From Flavobacterium resistens (GTDB lineage Bacteria > Bacteroidota > Bacteroidia > Flavobacteriales > Flavobacteriaceae), in the NCBI RefSeq assembly GCF_900182645.1, contig NZ_FXTA01000002.1:992001-1056000 (forward strand): 64,000 nt of DNA, read 5' to 3'. Numbering within the stretch: position 1 is the first letter of the stretch; the number at the start of each line of letters is the position of its first letter. Below the pieces are notes generated by a model. It made no database searches, was not told where the DNA came from, and worked only from the letters and a program-made list of their open reading frames with translations. The position numbers and the translations under genes are program-made. Of this stretch, positions 7,571-15,128 are shown piece by piece.

Positions 7571-9736
7571 ATGAACTCAGATTTGCCTTTAGTAAATAGT
7601 GAAGACGATAAGTTAGGAAGATTTTCATTTGCGACCGAAATTGCTTCAGGATTAGTGAAATCATTTAAAGATAATAATGAAAGTATTGTACTAGGAATTA
7701 ATGGTAATTGGGGATCTGGAAAGTCAACTTTAATTAATTTTATTATTAGTGAAATAGAACGATTATCAGATGAAAATAGTTCAAAAATTATCGTTCTTAG
7801 GTTCAATCCATGGATGTTTTCAGGACAAAAAGAACTTCAAAGTATATTTTTAAAAGAACTTATTTTAAAACTTGAAAATAATAAAGAAAAATTAAAAGGA
7901 ATATCTACTAAGATTGCTGACTTTTTAGTTCATTTAAATTGGTTAAAATATGTTCATTCGGGTGCTGGTGAAATAGTGGCAGATGCTAAAACATTTCTAG
8001 AAGGATTGGGTAAGGAAAAAGATGTTTCAAAATTAAAAGAAGATATTGATCAGATATTAATAAAAGCAGATGTTAAACTATATATAACTATTGATGACAT
8101 TGATAGATTAACACCTTCCGAAATAACTGATATTTTTCAATTAGTGAAATTGAATGGTAATTTTGCCAATACAGTATTTATTTTAGCTTATGATCAAGGA
8201 ATTGTTGCAGACGCATTAAAGCGACAATTTGGAGAAAATGGCAAAAAGTATATAGAGAAAATTGTGCAAGTTGATTACACTCTTCCTTCAATTTCTAAAC
8301 AAAATCTTTCAAGAATCTTTATAGATAGTTTATCTTCTTTATTTTCTGAAGCTGAGCTAAAAGAAAAAATAAATGAGTTTTCTGATACTATAAAATTATC
8401 ACCCTTCATAGGTTTTTTTACTTCATTAAGAGATGTTTATAGATTTAATAATAGTTTAAAACTAAGGCTTCCATCAATTTATAATGATTTAAATATAATT
8501 GATTTTTTATTAGTCGAATCTTTAAGAATGTTTAATTATGATGCTTATGAATTTGTTATTCTAAATAAAGAAACTTTTGTCTATCAAGAAAAAGGAACTG
8601 TTCGTTTGAATACCCCTTCGGATAAAGGATCAGTTTCTAATTTTATAGCTCAGTTAACTTATGATGATATCACAAAACAAATTTTAAATAACCTTTTTGC
8701 ATATAATATTTCAGGTTTTTTCAATTCAATTGATCCACATGAATTAATAAGAGGGAAGAGAGTATGTAATACCAATTATTTTGATAGATATTTTAATCTT
8801 CAACTAAGCTCATTTGACATACAGGAAGTAGTTTTTGAAAATTTTATAAATGGCGATGATTTAAAATCCAGTTTATTAACTTTAGATAAAGTCTTGGCAG
8901 AAAAAAAGTTGTTTGGTTTTTTAAATTGGGTAGAAATTAAGAGTAAAAATTCAGATGTAGGTAAAATAAAAAAAATAACTAATCTATATCTAGAATTTTC
9001 TAATTCAGTCAAATTTAATAAAGAATCTATTTGGGCACGTGATTCAGATTATATGACAATTTTAAGGTTTGTTGCACAAATGCTTAAAAGAATCCCTGAT
9101 TTAAAAGATCGCCGAGAAGTAATATTCAATTATTTTAAAACTTTTAAAAGTGACTTTTCGTTTTCTGCTTTTTATATATCAGACACGCTTAAGTATACTA
9201 AAAATAAATTAGACGATAAAGGGCTGTCAAATAGCGATTTTTGGCATGTGTTATTTGATAATGGTTTTGAGCCTCTTGATGAAAAGCAACAAGAAAAATT
9301 TGTAAAAGAAATAAAAAGAGTTCAAAATTTGAGTAGTAAATCGCTTCTTCAAAATCAGGTTTTGGATAATGATTTTTTAAATGAGGATGAGCTTGCTTGC
9401 ATTTTAGATTTTGTTAAGCAAAACCATAGTAAATTTTATAATGAAAATTTCCCTTTATTAATAACTAGGGATGAAGATTTAATAAAACTTTTATGGATGT
9501 CAATTAAGAGGAGTTATATGACCGCTAATGATCAAATTGGCTATCAGTTGGCTACATATCAATTTTTCCCAGGAATGAATATTAAAAAGATTAAATCTAG
9601 AATTAGTAAAATGGATATAGACAGCTTGCCTGAAGATGAAAAAACTGTAATTCAATTATTTTTGAAGGCTTATAAAGATGGTTTTCAAGAAAAAAGATAC
9701 TATAATATAAGGACTTTAGATATTATGGAGTATTAG
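7571..9736 (+). CDS. KAP-family P-loop NTPase
   Basis: A 721-residue protein. Walker A is GNWGSGKS (45-52). The KAP signature is FNPWMFSGQ (78-86). Walker B is YITIDDIDRL (171-180), followed by a sensor-like strand VFILAYDQG (203-210). KAP NTPases (Kidins220/ARMS and the F-plasmid phage-exclusion protein PifA) often carry TM helices inserted between Walker A and B. Here that insert (about 110-145) is not strongly hydrophobic, so the protein looks soluble. The C-terminal half is helical with no known domain. Start ATG 7571 follows the HD-GHKL gene by 32 bp. A bidirectional terminator follows at 9789-9818. A phage-exclusion role is suggested by family and location but not shown. Confidence 0.85.
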   Translation: MNSDLPLVNSEDDKLGRFSFATEIASGLVKSFKDNNESIVLGINGNWGSGKSTLINFIISEIERLSDENSSKIIVLRFNPWMFSGQKELQSIFLKELILKLENNKEKLKGISTKIADFLVHLNWLKYVHSGAGEIVADAKTFLEGLGKEKDVSKLKEDIDQILIKADVKLYITIDDIDRLTPSEITDIFQLVKLNGNFANTVFILAYDQGIVADALKRQFGENGKKYIEKIVQVDYTLPSISKQNLSRIFIDSLSSLFSEAELKEKINEFSDTIKLSPFIGFFTSLRDVYRFNNSLKLRLPSIYNDLNIIDFLLVESLRMFNYDAYEFVILNKETFVYQEKGTVRLNTPSDKGSVSNFIAQLTYDDITKQILNNLFAYNISGFFNSIDPHELIRGKRVCNTNYFDRYFNLQLSSFDIQEVVFENFINGDDLKSSLLTLDKVLAEKKLFGFLNWVEIKSKNSDVGKIKKITNLYLEFSNSVKFNKESIWARDSDYMTILRFVAQMLKRIPDLKDRREVIFNYFKTFKSDFSFSAFYISDTLKYTKNKLDDKGLSNSDFWHVLFDNGFEPLDEKQQEKFVKEIKRVQNLSSKSLLQNQVLDNDFLNEDELACILDFVKQNHSKFYNENFPLLITRDEDLIKLLWMSIKRSYMTANDQIGYQLATYQFFPGMNIKKIKSRISKMDIDSLPEDEKTVIQLFLKAYKDGFQEKRYYNIRTLDIMEY

Positions 9737-9752
9737 ATGTGTGAGGTTAAAG

Positions 9753-9774
9753 TAATATACGCGCGCGTATATTA
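9753..9774. repeat. 22-bp perfect palindrome with a CGCGCG centre
   Basis: A perfect palindrome of TAATATAC, GCGCGC and GTATATTA lies between the stop of the KAP gene and the terminator. It contains TATACGC facing GCGTATA. The same 7-mers in the opposite arrangement form the palindrome at 12654-12669. Function is unknown. It is a possible site for an element-encoded protein. Confidence 0.6.
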
Positions 9775-9786
9775 TTTACCCTATAT

Positions 9787-9820
9787 AAAAAAGGTGTCTT
9801 TTTTAAGAGACACCTTTTAT
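9787..9820. terminator. Bidirectional terminator between the KAP gene and the secreted-protein gene
   Basis: AAAAGGTGTCT (9789-9799) pairs with AGACACCTTTT (9808-9818), loop TTTTTAAG. A-tract and T-tract flanks serve both convergent genes. Confidence 0.85.
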
Positions 9821-9822
9821 TT

Positions 9823-10611
9823 TTATTTAGAAAGACACTTTAAGTAGTCTTTTAATTCATAAGCATTATTATCTTTTATCTTTCTTTCATAGATATAAAG
9901 GGAATAATCAGTTATAGTTTTATTACTCAGAATTTCAATATCTCCTTTACTCAAATTGATAAAACATGAATAAACATATCCAGCAGTATCAACTTTAGAA
10001 TTGATTTTTACATCTGGTTTTTCTAATACTGTTCCGTCAGAGAATAAGATTTTTAATCCAGTTTTGCCAATGTTTAAAGTTGTTCCGTATAATTGAAGTC
10101 TTAAGTAAATTCTGTTAGCTCCATTTTCTTCTATTTTAGTGATTGAGTATTCGAAATTAGTAGGAGTATCAGTAATTACTTTTGAAGAGAATTTATCTTT
10201 CATAGGAGATAAACGACTACATAAAAAACCTTCTGGTGGTGTTAGCCCTCCAACAACATCAAGTAGAAATGTACTTTCGTATTTTGACATGTATGAATAA
10301 TAAATTGTTCCTTGATCTTTGTTTTCAAGAACAAGAACAATTTCATCCATGTAAGATTTAGGATGTTTCATTGATCCCTTTACTTCGAAAATTAGACCCT
10401 TTAATTTCTCAGGGTCGCTTCCAATTCCTTTCTTAAATAAGATTTTTGTTAGATCTGAATCTTTGTAAAATCCGCTGTAAGACGATTTTCCTTCTTTTAT
10501 AGTAACGCTTTTACCTGTAAGCAAATCTGAATCTTTCCCAACGAAAAATTGTTGTTGGGCTAAAGCGACAAATGAGGTCATAAACAATAATAAAGTAGCA
10601 ATTCTTTTCAT
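9823..10611 (-). CDS. Secreted protein of unknown function
   Basis: A 262-residue protein with a clear signal peptide, MKRIATLLLFMTSFVALAQQ, with likely cleavage after ALA. The mature part is rich in beta-strand and Lys/Ser pattern and has no family I recognise and no C-terminal type IX sorting domain that I can identify. It is convergent with the KAP gene and divergent from the XRE regulator at 10732 (120-bp gap). It lies inside the integrated element, so it is probably cargo. Confidence 0.65.
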   Translation of the reverse strand: MKRIATLLLFMTSFVALAQQQFFVGKDSDLLTGKSVTIKEGKSSYSGFYKDSDLTKILFKKGIGSDPEKLKGLIFEVKGSMKHPKSYMDEIVLVLENKDQGTIYYSYMSKYESTFLLDVVGGLTPPEGFLCSRLSPMKDKFSSKVITDTPTNFEYSITKIEENGANRIYLRLQLYGTTLNIGKTGLKILFSDGTVLEKPDVKINSKVDTAGYVYSCFINLSKGDIEILSNKTITDYSLYIYERKIKDNNAYELKDYLKCLSK

Positions 10612-10687
10612 TCTGTAATGATTAAAGATTATTAATTAGTATGATATTATAGATTGCTAAGATATTAAAATTCGGATAAAACTCCGC

Positions 10688-10711
10688 AAGAATAAATCTT
10701 GATTTATTCTT
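10688..10711. promoter_or_regulatory. 24-bp dyad upstream of the XRE gene (candidate operator)
   Basis: AAGAATAAATC (10688-10698) and GATTTATTCTT (10701-10711) form a perfect 11-bp inverted repeat with a 2-bp spacer. It lies 20 bp before the XRE-family start and inside the divergent promoter region shared with the secreted-protein gene. An autoregulatory operator is the simplest reading. Confidence 0.5.
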
Positions 10712-10731
10712 TTGATACTGAAATTTGTTAA

Positions 10732-10974
10732 ATGCAAAATCAGCTAGAAGAAATCAAAAAAGAAGTCACTAAAAGGATTCGCTTGGAGTTTGAAAAGAAA
10801 TTTCAAGGGAACAAAAGGCAGTTTGCTAAGAAAGCTGGATGTGATGAAAAAACGATAAGGTTACTTTTAGATTTCGGTCAAGGTATGACACTTAATCTAT
10901 TATTTAAATTAGCATTTGCTTTAGATATTAGCGCTAGTGATTTGATAAAGGATTTATCTTTAATAGAAGAGTAA
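10732..10974 (+). CDS. Small XRE/Cro-family HTH regulator
   Basis: 80 residues. After a charged N-terminal helix, NKRQFAKKAGCDEKTIRLLL and TLNLLFKLAFALDISASDLI form the Cro/C1-type five-helix DNA-binding fold, which is nearly the whole protein. There is no extra sensor or toxin partner adjacent. It is divergent from the secreted-protein gene, with a 24-bp dyad just upstream. It is likely a local regulator of the element. Confidence 0.8.
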   Translation: MQNQLEEIKKEVTKRIRLEFEKKFQGNKRQFAKKAGCDEKTIRLLLDFGQGMTLNLLFKLAFALDISASDLIKDLSLIEE

Positions 10975-10989
10975 AATATTATGTGCAAA

Positions 10990-11018
10990 CAAAAATGGGG
11001 TTTAAAACCCCATTTTCG
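10990..11018. terminator. Terminator after the XRE gene
   Basis: AAAATGGGG (10992-11000) pairs with CCCCATTTT (11008-11016), with AT flanks. It sits between the stop at 10974 and the convergent gene ending at 11048, so it can serve both directions. Confidence 0.75.
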
Positions 11019-11047
11019 TTATTACTGAAATTATAAAACACTCACAA

Positions 11048-11629
11048 TTATTTATTGTTTCTTTTTAAAAAGTCAAGTAGTTCGGTTAGTTTTGGTTTGT
11101 TTATGAGATGGTCGTTCATATATTTTTCATTAGATAGAGAATCAAGAGCGTTGGAGACGGATGTAATGTTTGTTAAATCCCCAATGTATATATTACATTC
11201 TTCTACTAGACCTATATCGTTTAAATGGCTATTAGATTCTAGGCTAAAAAGAAGTGCGGTTTTTCTTTTGGAGTCACAGCAATAAACTTTATAAATGTTA
11301 TCAGAATTGCCAATTAGATAAACTTTATCCACAGAAAAGAATTCTTTGTAATATCGCCATCTTTCAGATTTTAAAATTTTCGTTTCATCTAGAATTTTCT
11401 CTATATTATTCTCTGCTGTATCATTTACAGCTTGTGATTTGTATTCTTTTAAAAAAGATTTATAGATATCATTAGTCCCTCCCATTCTGGTTTGAAAATC
11501 AAGATAGCTTAATATTTCTTTTTCTGTTTTATCTACAGGAAAGTCTGAACTGTCTTTAATGTCATTAGCTAGCGTGCCAATTGGGCTATCTTCTGATAGT
11601 TTTGATTTTATAAATTCTAATAATTTCAT
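11048..11629 (-). CDS. YozE/SAM-like domain protein
   Basis: 193 residues. The first about 65 (SPIGTLANDIKDSSDFPVD..., EILSYLDFQTRMGG, IYKSFLKEYK) match the small helical YozE_SAM_like pattern (D-PIG-LANDIK-D-FP ... I..YL). The remaining 125 residues form a domain I do not recognise. It is the first gene on the right-hand (replication) side of the element and faces the XRE gene. Role unknown. Confidence 0.6.
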   Translation of the reverse strand: MKLLEFIKSKLSEDSPIGTLANDIKDSSDFPVDKTEKEILSYLDFQTRMGGTNDIYKSFLKEYKSQAVNDTAENNIEKILDETKILKSERWRYYKEFFSVDKVYLIGNSDNIYKVYCCDSKRKTALLFSLESNSHLNDIGLVEECNIYIGDLTNITSVSNALDSLSNEKYMNDHLINKPKLTELLDFLKRNNK

Positions 11630-11691
11630 AAAGTGTAAAATTTAATTTAAGTATTTTTTAATGCTCTCATTTGAAGTATGGATATGTTAAT

Positions 11692-12597
11692 TTACGTACT
11701 ATTGTTGAATAATTTCTCTTTTTCTCGATGAAAAGTAATTAAATCGGCTAAGTCAAATCCAGTAGGATAATTAGTATGTTCTAATATTTTTGAAACATGA
11801 ATTCTAAAACCAATTTTGTTTAATTCGATCGCTTTTAGATTCCAGTCCTTGTATTCACTCTTGTCTGGAAAGGCTATAATTTCAAATTCTTTTACTGGAT
11901 TTAACATCTCATATTTGAAAGCTTGTTTATTCCCAGTTGCCAACCAATAATATTGTGGTTTGAATAAACTCATTATAATTGCTGTCTTCTCACTTTCTAC
12001 AATTGCAACCTTTTTTGTGTTTTGTCTTATTAGATGTAACCCGAATAAACATTGACTAAGATTAAAGTTTTCTAGTTGTCTTCTCCTTTTTAATATACTA
12101 TGTACCCAATTTATTAAAGCCTTATTGTTTTCATCTTTAATTCGTTTTCCTGTTATAGGGTTGTATTGCAGTATTTTGCCTGCATGGATTCTGTTTAAAT
12201 TGTCAATCTGCCAAAAGACTGTTGAGCCTTGCCAGTTTTTTGAAGTGCCTATTTTATAGTTTTCTATGGCAATTTTTACTTTGTCAGAAGAAAAGATTTT
12301 TTCTAAAAAAGCAATGAAGTTATTATTGGAATAATCTCTTAATGATTGCTTTAATAAATCAATGTTGTGATAACTTGTTTGAAGTTTTGGAATTTGATTT
12401 TTTTCAAAGCTATGAATCTGATTTCCTTCTGGGGAATTGTAATAACTACAATTGGTTTCTCTATCGCATCTTCCAAAATCTTCTGATAAATAATTCCCAG
12501 TTTCAGATTCTATAAATTTTACAAATGTTTTTTTATGACATTTTGGACAAATAAATTTTTTACTGCTTTTGTCCAAGATATATTTGAATTTTTTCAT
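11692..12597 (-). CDS. DUF6371-type primase-like protein (zinc ribbon + Toprim-like)
   Basis: 301 residues. The N-terminus has a zinc ribbon, C17-P-K-C20 with C44 and C50, as in CHC2-type primase zinc modules. The C-terminal half contains KKVAIVESEKTAII and FEIIAFPDKSEYKDW, which resemble the Toprim acidic motifs (E and D-x-D-like). It ends in GFDLADLI. This architecture recurs next to RepA-like helicases on mobile elements of Bacteroidota. It is the probable primase of element replication. Start ATG 12597 borders the repeat-rich, origin-like gap at 12601-12720. Confidence 0.7.
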   Translation of the reverse strand: MKKFKYILDKSSKKFICPKCHKKTFVKFIESETGNYLSEDFGRCDRETNCSYYNSPEGNQIHSFEKNQIPKLQTSYHNIDLLKQSLRDYSNNNFIAFLEKIFSSDKVKIAIENYKIGTSKNWQGSTVFWQIDNLNRIHAGKILQYNPITGKRIKDENNKALINWVHSILKRRRQLENFNLSQCLFGLHLIRQNTKKVAIVESEKTAIIMSLFKPQYYWLATGNKQAFKYEMLNPVKEFEIIAFPDKSEYKDWNLKAIELNKIGFRIHVSKILEHTNYPTGFDLADLITFHREKEKLFNNST

Positions 12598-12600
12598 AGG

Positions 12601-12720
12601 TTTAAAGTTTAAACCAGTTTATAAACTTTGATTAATATAGGTTTATAGTTTATAGCGTATATATACGCTTAAACTCAACCTTAAACTATTAAAGTAAGGA
12701 ATGCTTAAACTGACGGATTT
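12601..12720. other. Candidate replication origin: AT-rich, palindrome- and repeat-rich gap
   Basis: It lies between the primase-like and helicase-like genes. It holds the palindromes AGTTTATAAACT (12616-12627) and AGCGTATATATACGCT (12654-12669). It also holds repeated GTTTATA/GTTTAAA words on one side and TTAAACT words on the other. Position beside two replication genes and iteron-like structure suggest an origin. This is inferred, with no functional evidence. Confidence 0.4.
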
Positions 12721-12741
12721 TAGAATTTAATTGATGTTAAT

Positions 12742-13839
12742 TTAATTGAATTTGCCTAAAGTGTAAGGTGCTTTATTTCTTGCTTGAATTAACCAATTGT
12801 TGTTTTTGCAATCAGTTATAAGTTTTTTAGTACTATTATCGGCTATTTTTTTTCCAAAAGAATTTTTGTATGCCAACTGAAGTTGGATTACTAAATTTGA
12901 ATAAGTAAAACTTTCTTCTATAGTAAATACTTTAGTTAGTAATTCATACTTCTTACTATCTTCTAAGTCAATAACATCGAATTTGTTTCTTTTAGTTTCT
13001 GTCCTTAGCTCAAAATTTTCAGCAATAACAGGTAATCCGTTAATAATTTCAAAAGCAAAAGTTTCTGGCTCAATATTTCTGCATTGTTGAGGTTCAACAA
13101 TTGAAATTCTAGAATCGCTTTCGGATTTAGTCACAGATAGGACAGTTTCAGCTTTGTTGATTAGTTCTGTTCCGATATGTCCGCGCGCGTTATTATCGCC
13201 TTTATTCTGGTGTAAAACAGTTAAAATATGAATGTTTCTTTCTTCTGTCCATTTGAGTAATTTGCTTGTTATCATGCTAGCCTCTGATTCATCATTTATT
13301 GAGGTAACTAAATCTTTAATTCCATCGATAACGACAAATCCAATTTTTTCATTTCTGTAGATTTCTTTTTCAATAAACTCTAAGCGTTCGTAAGGGCTTA
13401 GACTTCTCAAATGAAATGCATGTAAGTTTGTAGGTTCTTCAACTTTTATTTGATTGCAAATACGTTTAATCGCAGTTTGAACATGGTATTTACCTTGTTC
13501 GGTGTCGAAATATAAGACTTCGCTTTGATCGTCGGGTAAGCTACTCTTAAAGCGTCCTAATAAATAGTCATCGCTCAAAGCAGTAGATATCGCAATATTT
13601 ACAAAAAATGATTTTTTAGCCTTTGCTTTACCTATTATAAGTCCAAAGTTTCCAAGAGTTCCTAAAATAGCATCTCCTTTTTCTTTGATATTGTCTAAGC
13701 TCCAAGCTATTTGAGGAGGTGAAATTTCTTCCTTAACGTCTATTTTATACTTTTCTCTCTCAATTTCATGAGATGATTCATGAGATAACATTGCGTTGTC
13801 AATTATACCTCCTAATTGGGATAAATTAATATTTTCCAT
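12742..13839 (-). CDS. RepA-like RecA-fold ATPase / helicase
   Basis: 365 residues. Walker A is GKAKAKKS (70-77) and Walker B is FVVIDG (168-173). FDTEQG (111-116) resembles the post-Walker motif of RepA/DnaB-type hexameric helicases. HQNKG(D)NNARGHIGTELINKAE fits the sensor/loop region of plasmid RepA and mobile-element AAA_25 ATPases. The C-terminus has a winged-helix-like tail. Together with the primase-like gene it likely drives replication of the excised element. It sits downstream of the excisionase-like gene with a 5-bp gap, in the same operon. Confidence 0.8.
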   Translation of the reverse strand: MENINLSQLGGIIDNAMLSHESSHEIEREKYKIDVKEEISPPQIAWSLDNIKEKGDAILGTLGNFGLIIGKAKAKKSFFVNIAISTALSDDYLLGRFKSSLPDDQSEVLYFDTEQGKYHVQTAIKRICNQIKVEEPTNLHAFHLRSLSPYERLEFIEKEIYRNEKIGFVVIDGIKDLVTSINDESEASMITSKLLKWTEERNIHILTVLHQNKGDNNARGHIGTELINKAETVLSVTKSESDSRISIVEPQQCRNIEPETFAFEIINGLPVIAENFELRTETKRNKFDVIDLEDSKKYELLTKVFTIEESFTYSNLVIQLQLAYKNSFGKKIADNSTKKLITDCKNNNWLIQARNKAPYTLGKFN

Positions 13840-13844
13840 TGCAG

Positions 13845-14138
13845 TTAAACATTAAGAGGTTTAACTGCTTCTAGAACTTCATTACGTTTATAGTAAACGC
13901 GGTTTCCTATGCCAAAACTTTTTAGCCTTCCGCTTTTAGTGTGTTTCCACAGAGAAGTTTTATTTATTGATAAAAGTTTACAAACCTCATCACGCGTTAG
14001 TAGATCATTTTGCGTGTTTTCATTCGTTTTTTTAGCAATATTTAATAATGGAATAAGAGCTTCGGCTAATTGCTCAATTGTTATGCCGTTTAATAGTATT
14101 TGATTCATAAGCAGTTGTTTGTTACTGAGAAAGGACAA
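13845..14138 (-). CDS. Excisionase-like MerR/HTH_17 DNA-binding protein
   Basis: 97 residues. LLTRDEVCKLLSINKTSLWK followed by GRLKSFGIGNRVYYKRNEVL is the HTH_17 pattern (a winged helix with recognition-helix W/K and the GxRxxY...R wing) shared by excisionases and AlpA-like directionality factors. It lies between the integrase side and the helicase gene, as is common in Bacteroidota integrative elements. Probable recombination directionality factor and/or regulator. Confidence 0.8.
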   Translation of the reverse strand: MSFLSNKQLLMNQILLNGITIEQLAEALIPLLNIAKKTNENTQNDLLTRDEVCKLLSINKTSLWKHTKSGRLKSFGIGNRVYYKRNEVLEAVKPLNV

Positions 14139-14177
14139 AGTAAATGAACTCTAAAAACAACTACAATGGGTCAAAAT

Positions 14178-14214
14178 GGTATAATAATAGTATTAAAAAG
14201 GTATAATTGGTATA
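14178..14214. repeat. Three direct GGTATA repeats upstream of the excisionase-like gene
   Basis: GGTATA at 14178-14183, 14200-14205 and 14209-14214, each followed by A/G-T. They fall 40-76 bp before the start at 14138 (minus strand), inside a gap of about 80 bp. They could be operator copies or binding sites of the HTH protein. The function is a guess. Confidence 0.35.
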
Positions 14215-14219
14215 GTGAA

Positions 14220-15116
14220 TTATGTTGCCTCATAACTCATTCTAAAAGCGTATTCAAGTTTATTTAAAATTTGAATTTCAACATCATGATATTTTGCAGA
14301 TTTTGCGAATTTTGAAATCTTGATTTTATACTCATCTTCTATAATTTTATTAAATTCATCTTGAGTAAGCGTAAATATATATTCATTTTTGTCGGCATCA
14401 TTTTTTAAAAAATGAAGAATATTGATGAATTTGACCTGTGACGTTCTCTTACTTTTTCTGTAATGTTCACAAAGATATTTAAAAAGAAAATCTGCTTTTT
14501 GGTTTGAGGATAGCCCTAAAAATTTATCTTCTAATTTCCGAGAGGGATTCTTTTTATCAATTCTTTTTTCTCTGTTGGATATTATATTTTCCCTATATTG
14601 TTTATAGGCTGATTTTATTTCCTTTCTAGCTTCTTTAATGAGCTCTTTGTACTTTGTTGCTTCCTTCTTTTTGCCTATGTGTTTTAATTGATCAATAAAA
14701 TCACATTTAAGTTCTACTTTTTCATCTTCGTCTAGCTTATCCCATATATAATAGTATTGTATTTTATATTCATATAAAGTATACTTGAAGTCTTCATAGC
14801 TTATTGTTTGATTTAGATTAAGTTTTACCATGTAAAACTTTTTAATGTCTTTATAACGATTGTAATGATCTTCCAAGTCCCATGGAAATTGGGATTTAAT
14901 TTTGCTTAGGTAAGCGCTATAAATTCGTCTCTTCTCTAAGTCTAGTTCGGATATTGTTTCTAGGTTTATATTTAACAAATGCTCTATCTCTTGAATAACA
15001 AAGTCTTTGTCGCTAAGATTTGTATTGTATATTTTCCACTTCTTTAAATTTTCGTTATACACCTGTTCAACGTTATTTGATTGGAGATCTAAATTTTTAA
15101 AAAATGATTTATGCAT
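14220..15116 (-). CDS. Conserved-looking element protein of unknown function
   Basis: 298 residues, very rich in K, E, Y and N, mostly predicted helix (EEHLLNINLETISELDLEKR-type segments). No signal peptide, TM segment or catalytic motif is visible. It lies 12 bp downstream of the integrase stop on the same strand, so it is probably co-transcribed with it. I see no relaxase or primase motif. Unknown. Confidence 0.6.
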   Translation of the reverse strand: MHKSFFKNLDLQSNNVEQVYNENLKKWKIYNTNLSDKDFVIQEIEHLLNINLETISELDLEKRRIYSAYLSKIKSQFPWDLEDHYNRYKDIKKFYMVKLNLNQTISYEDFKYTLYEYKIQYYYIWDKLDEDEKVELKCDFIDQLKHIGKKKEATKYKELIKEARKEIKSAYKQYRENIISNREKRIDKKNPSRKLEDKFLGLSSNQKADFLFKYLCEHYRKSKRTSQVKFINILHFLKNDADKNEYIFTLTQDEFNKIIEDEYKIKISKFAKSAKYHDVEIQILNKLEYAFRMSYEAT

Positions 15117-15128
15117 AATAGTTATTCT

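Noticed and set aside
14220..15116. Relaxase or replication initiator
   Set aside because: No HUH, Tyr or metal triad motif can be seen. Left as unknown.
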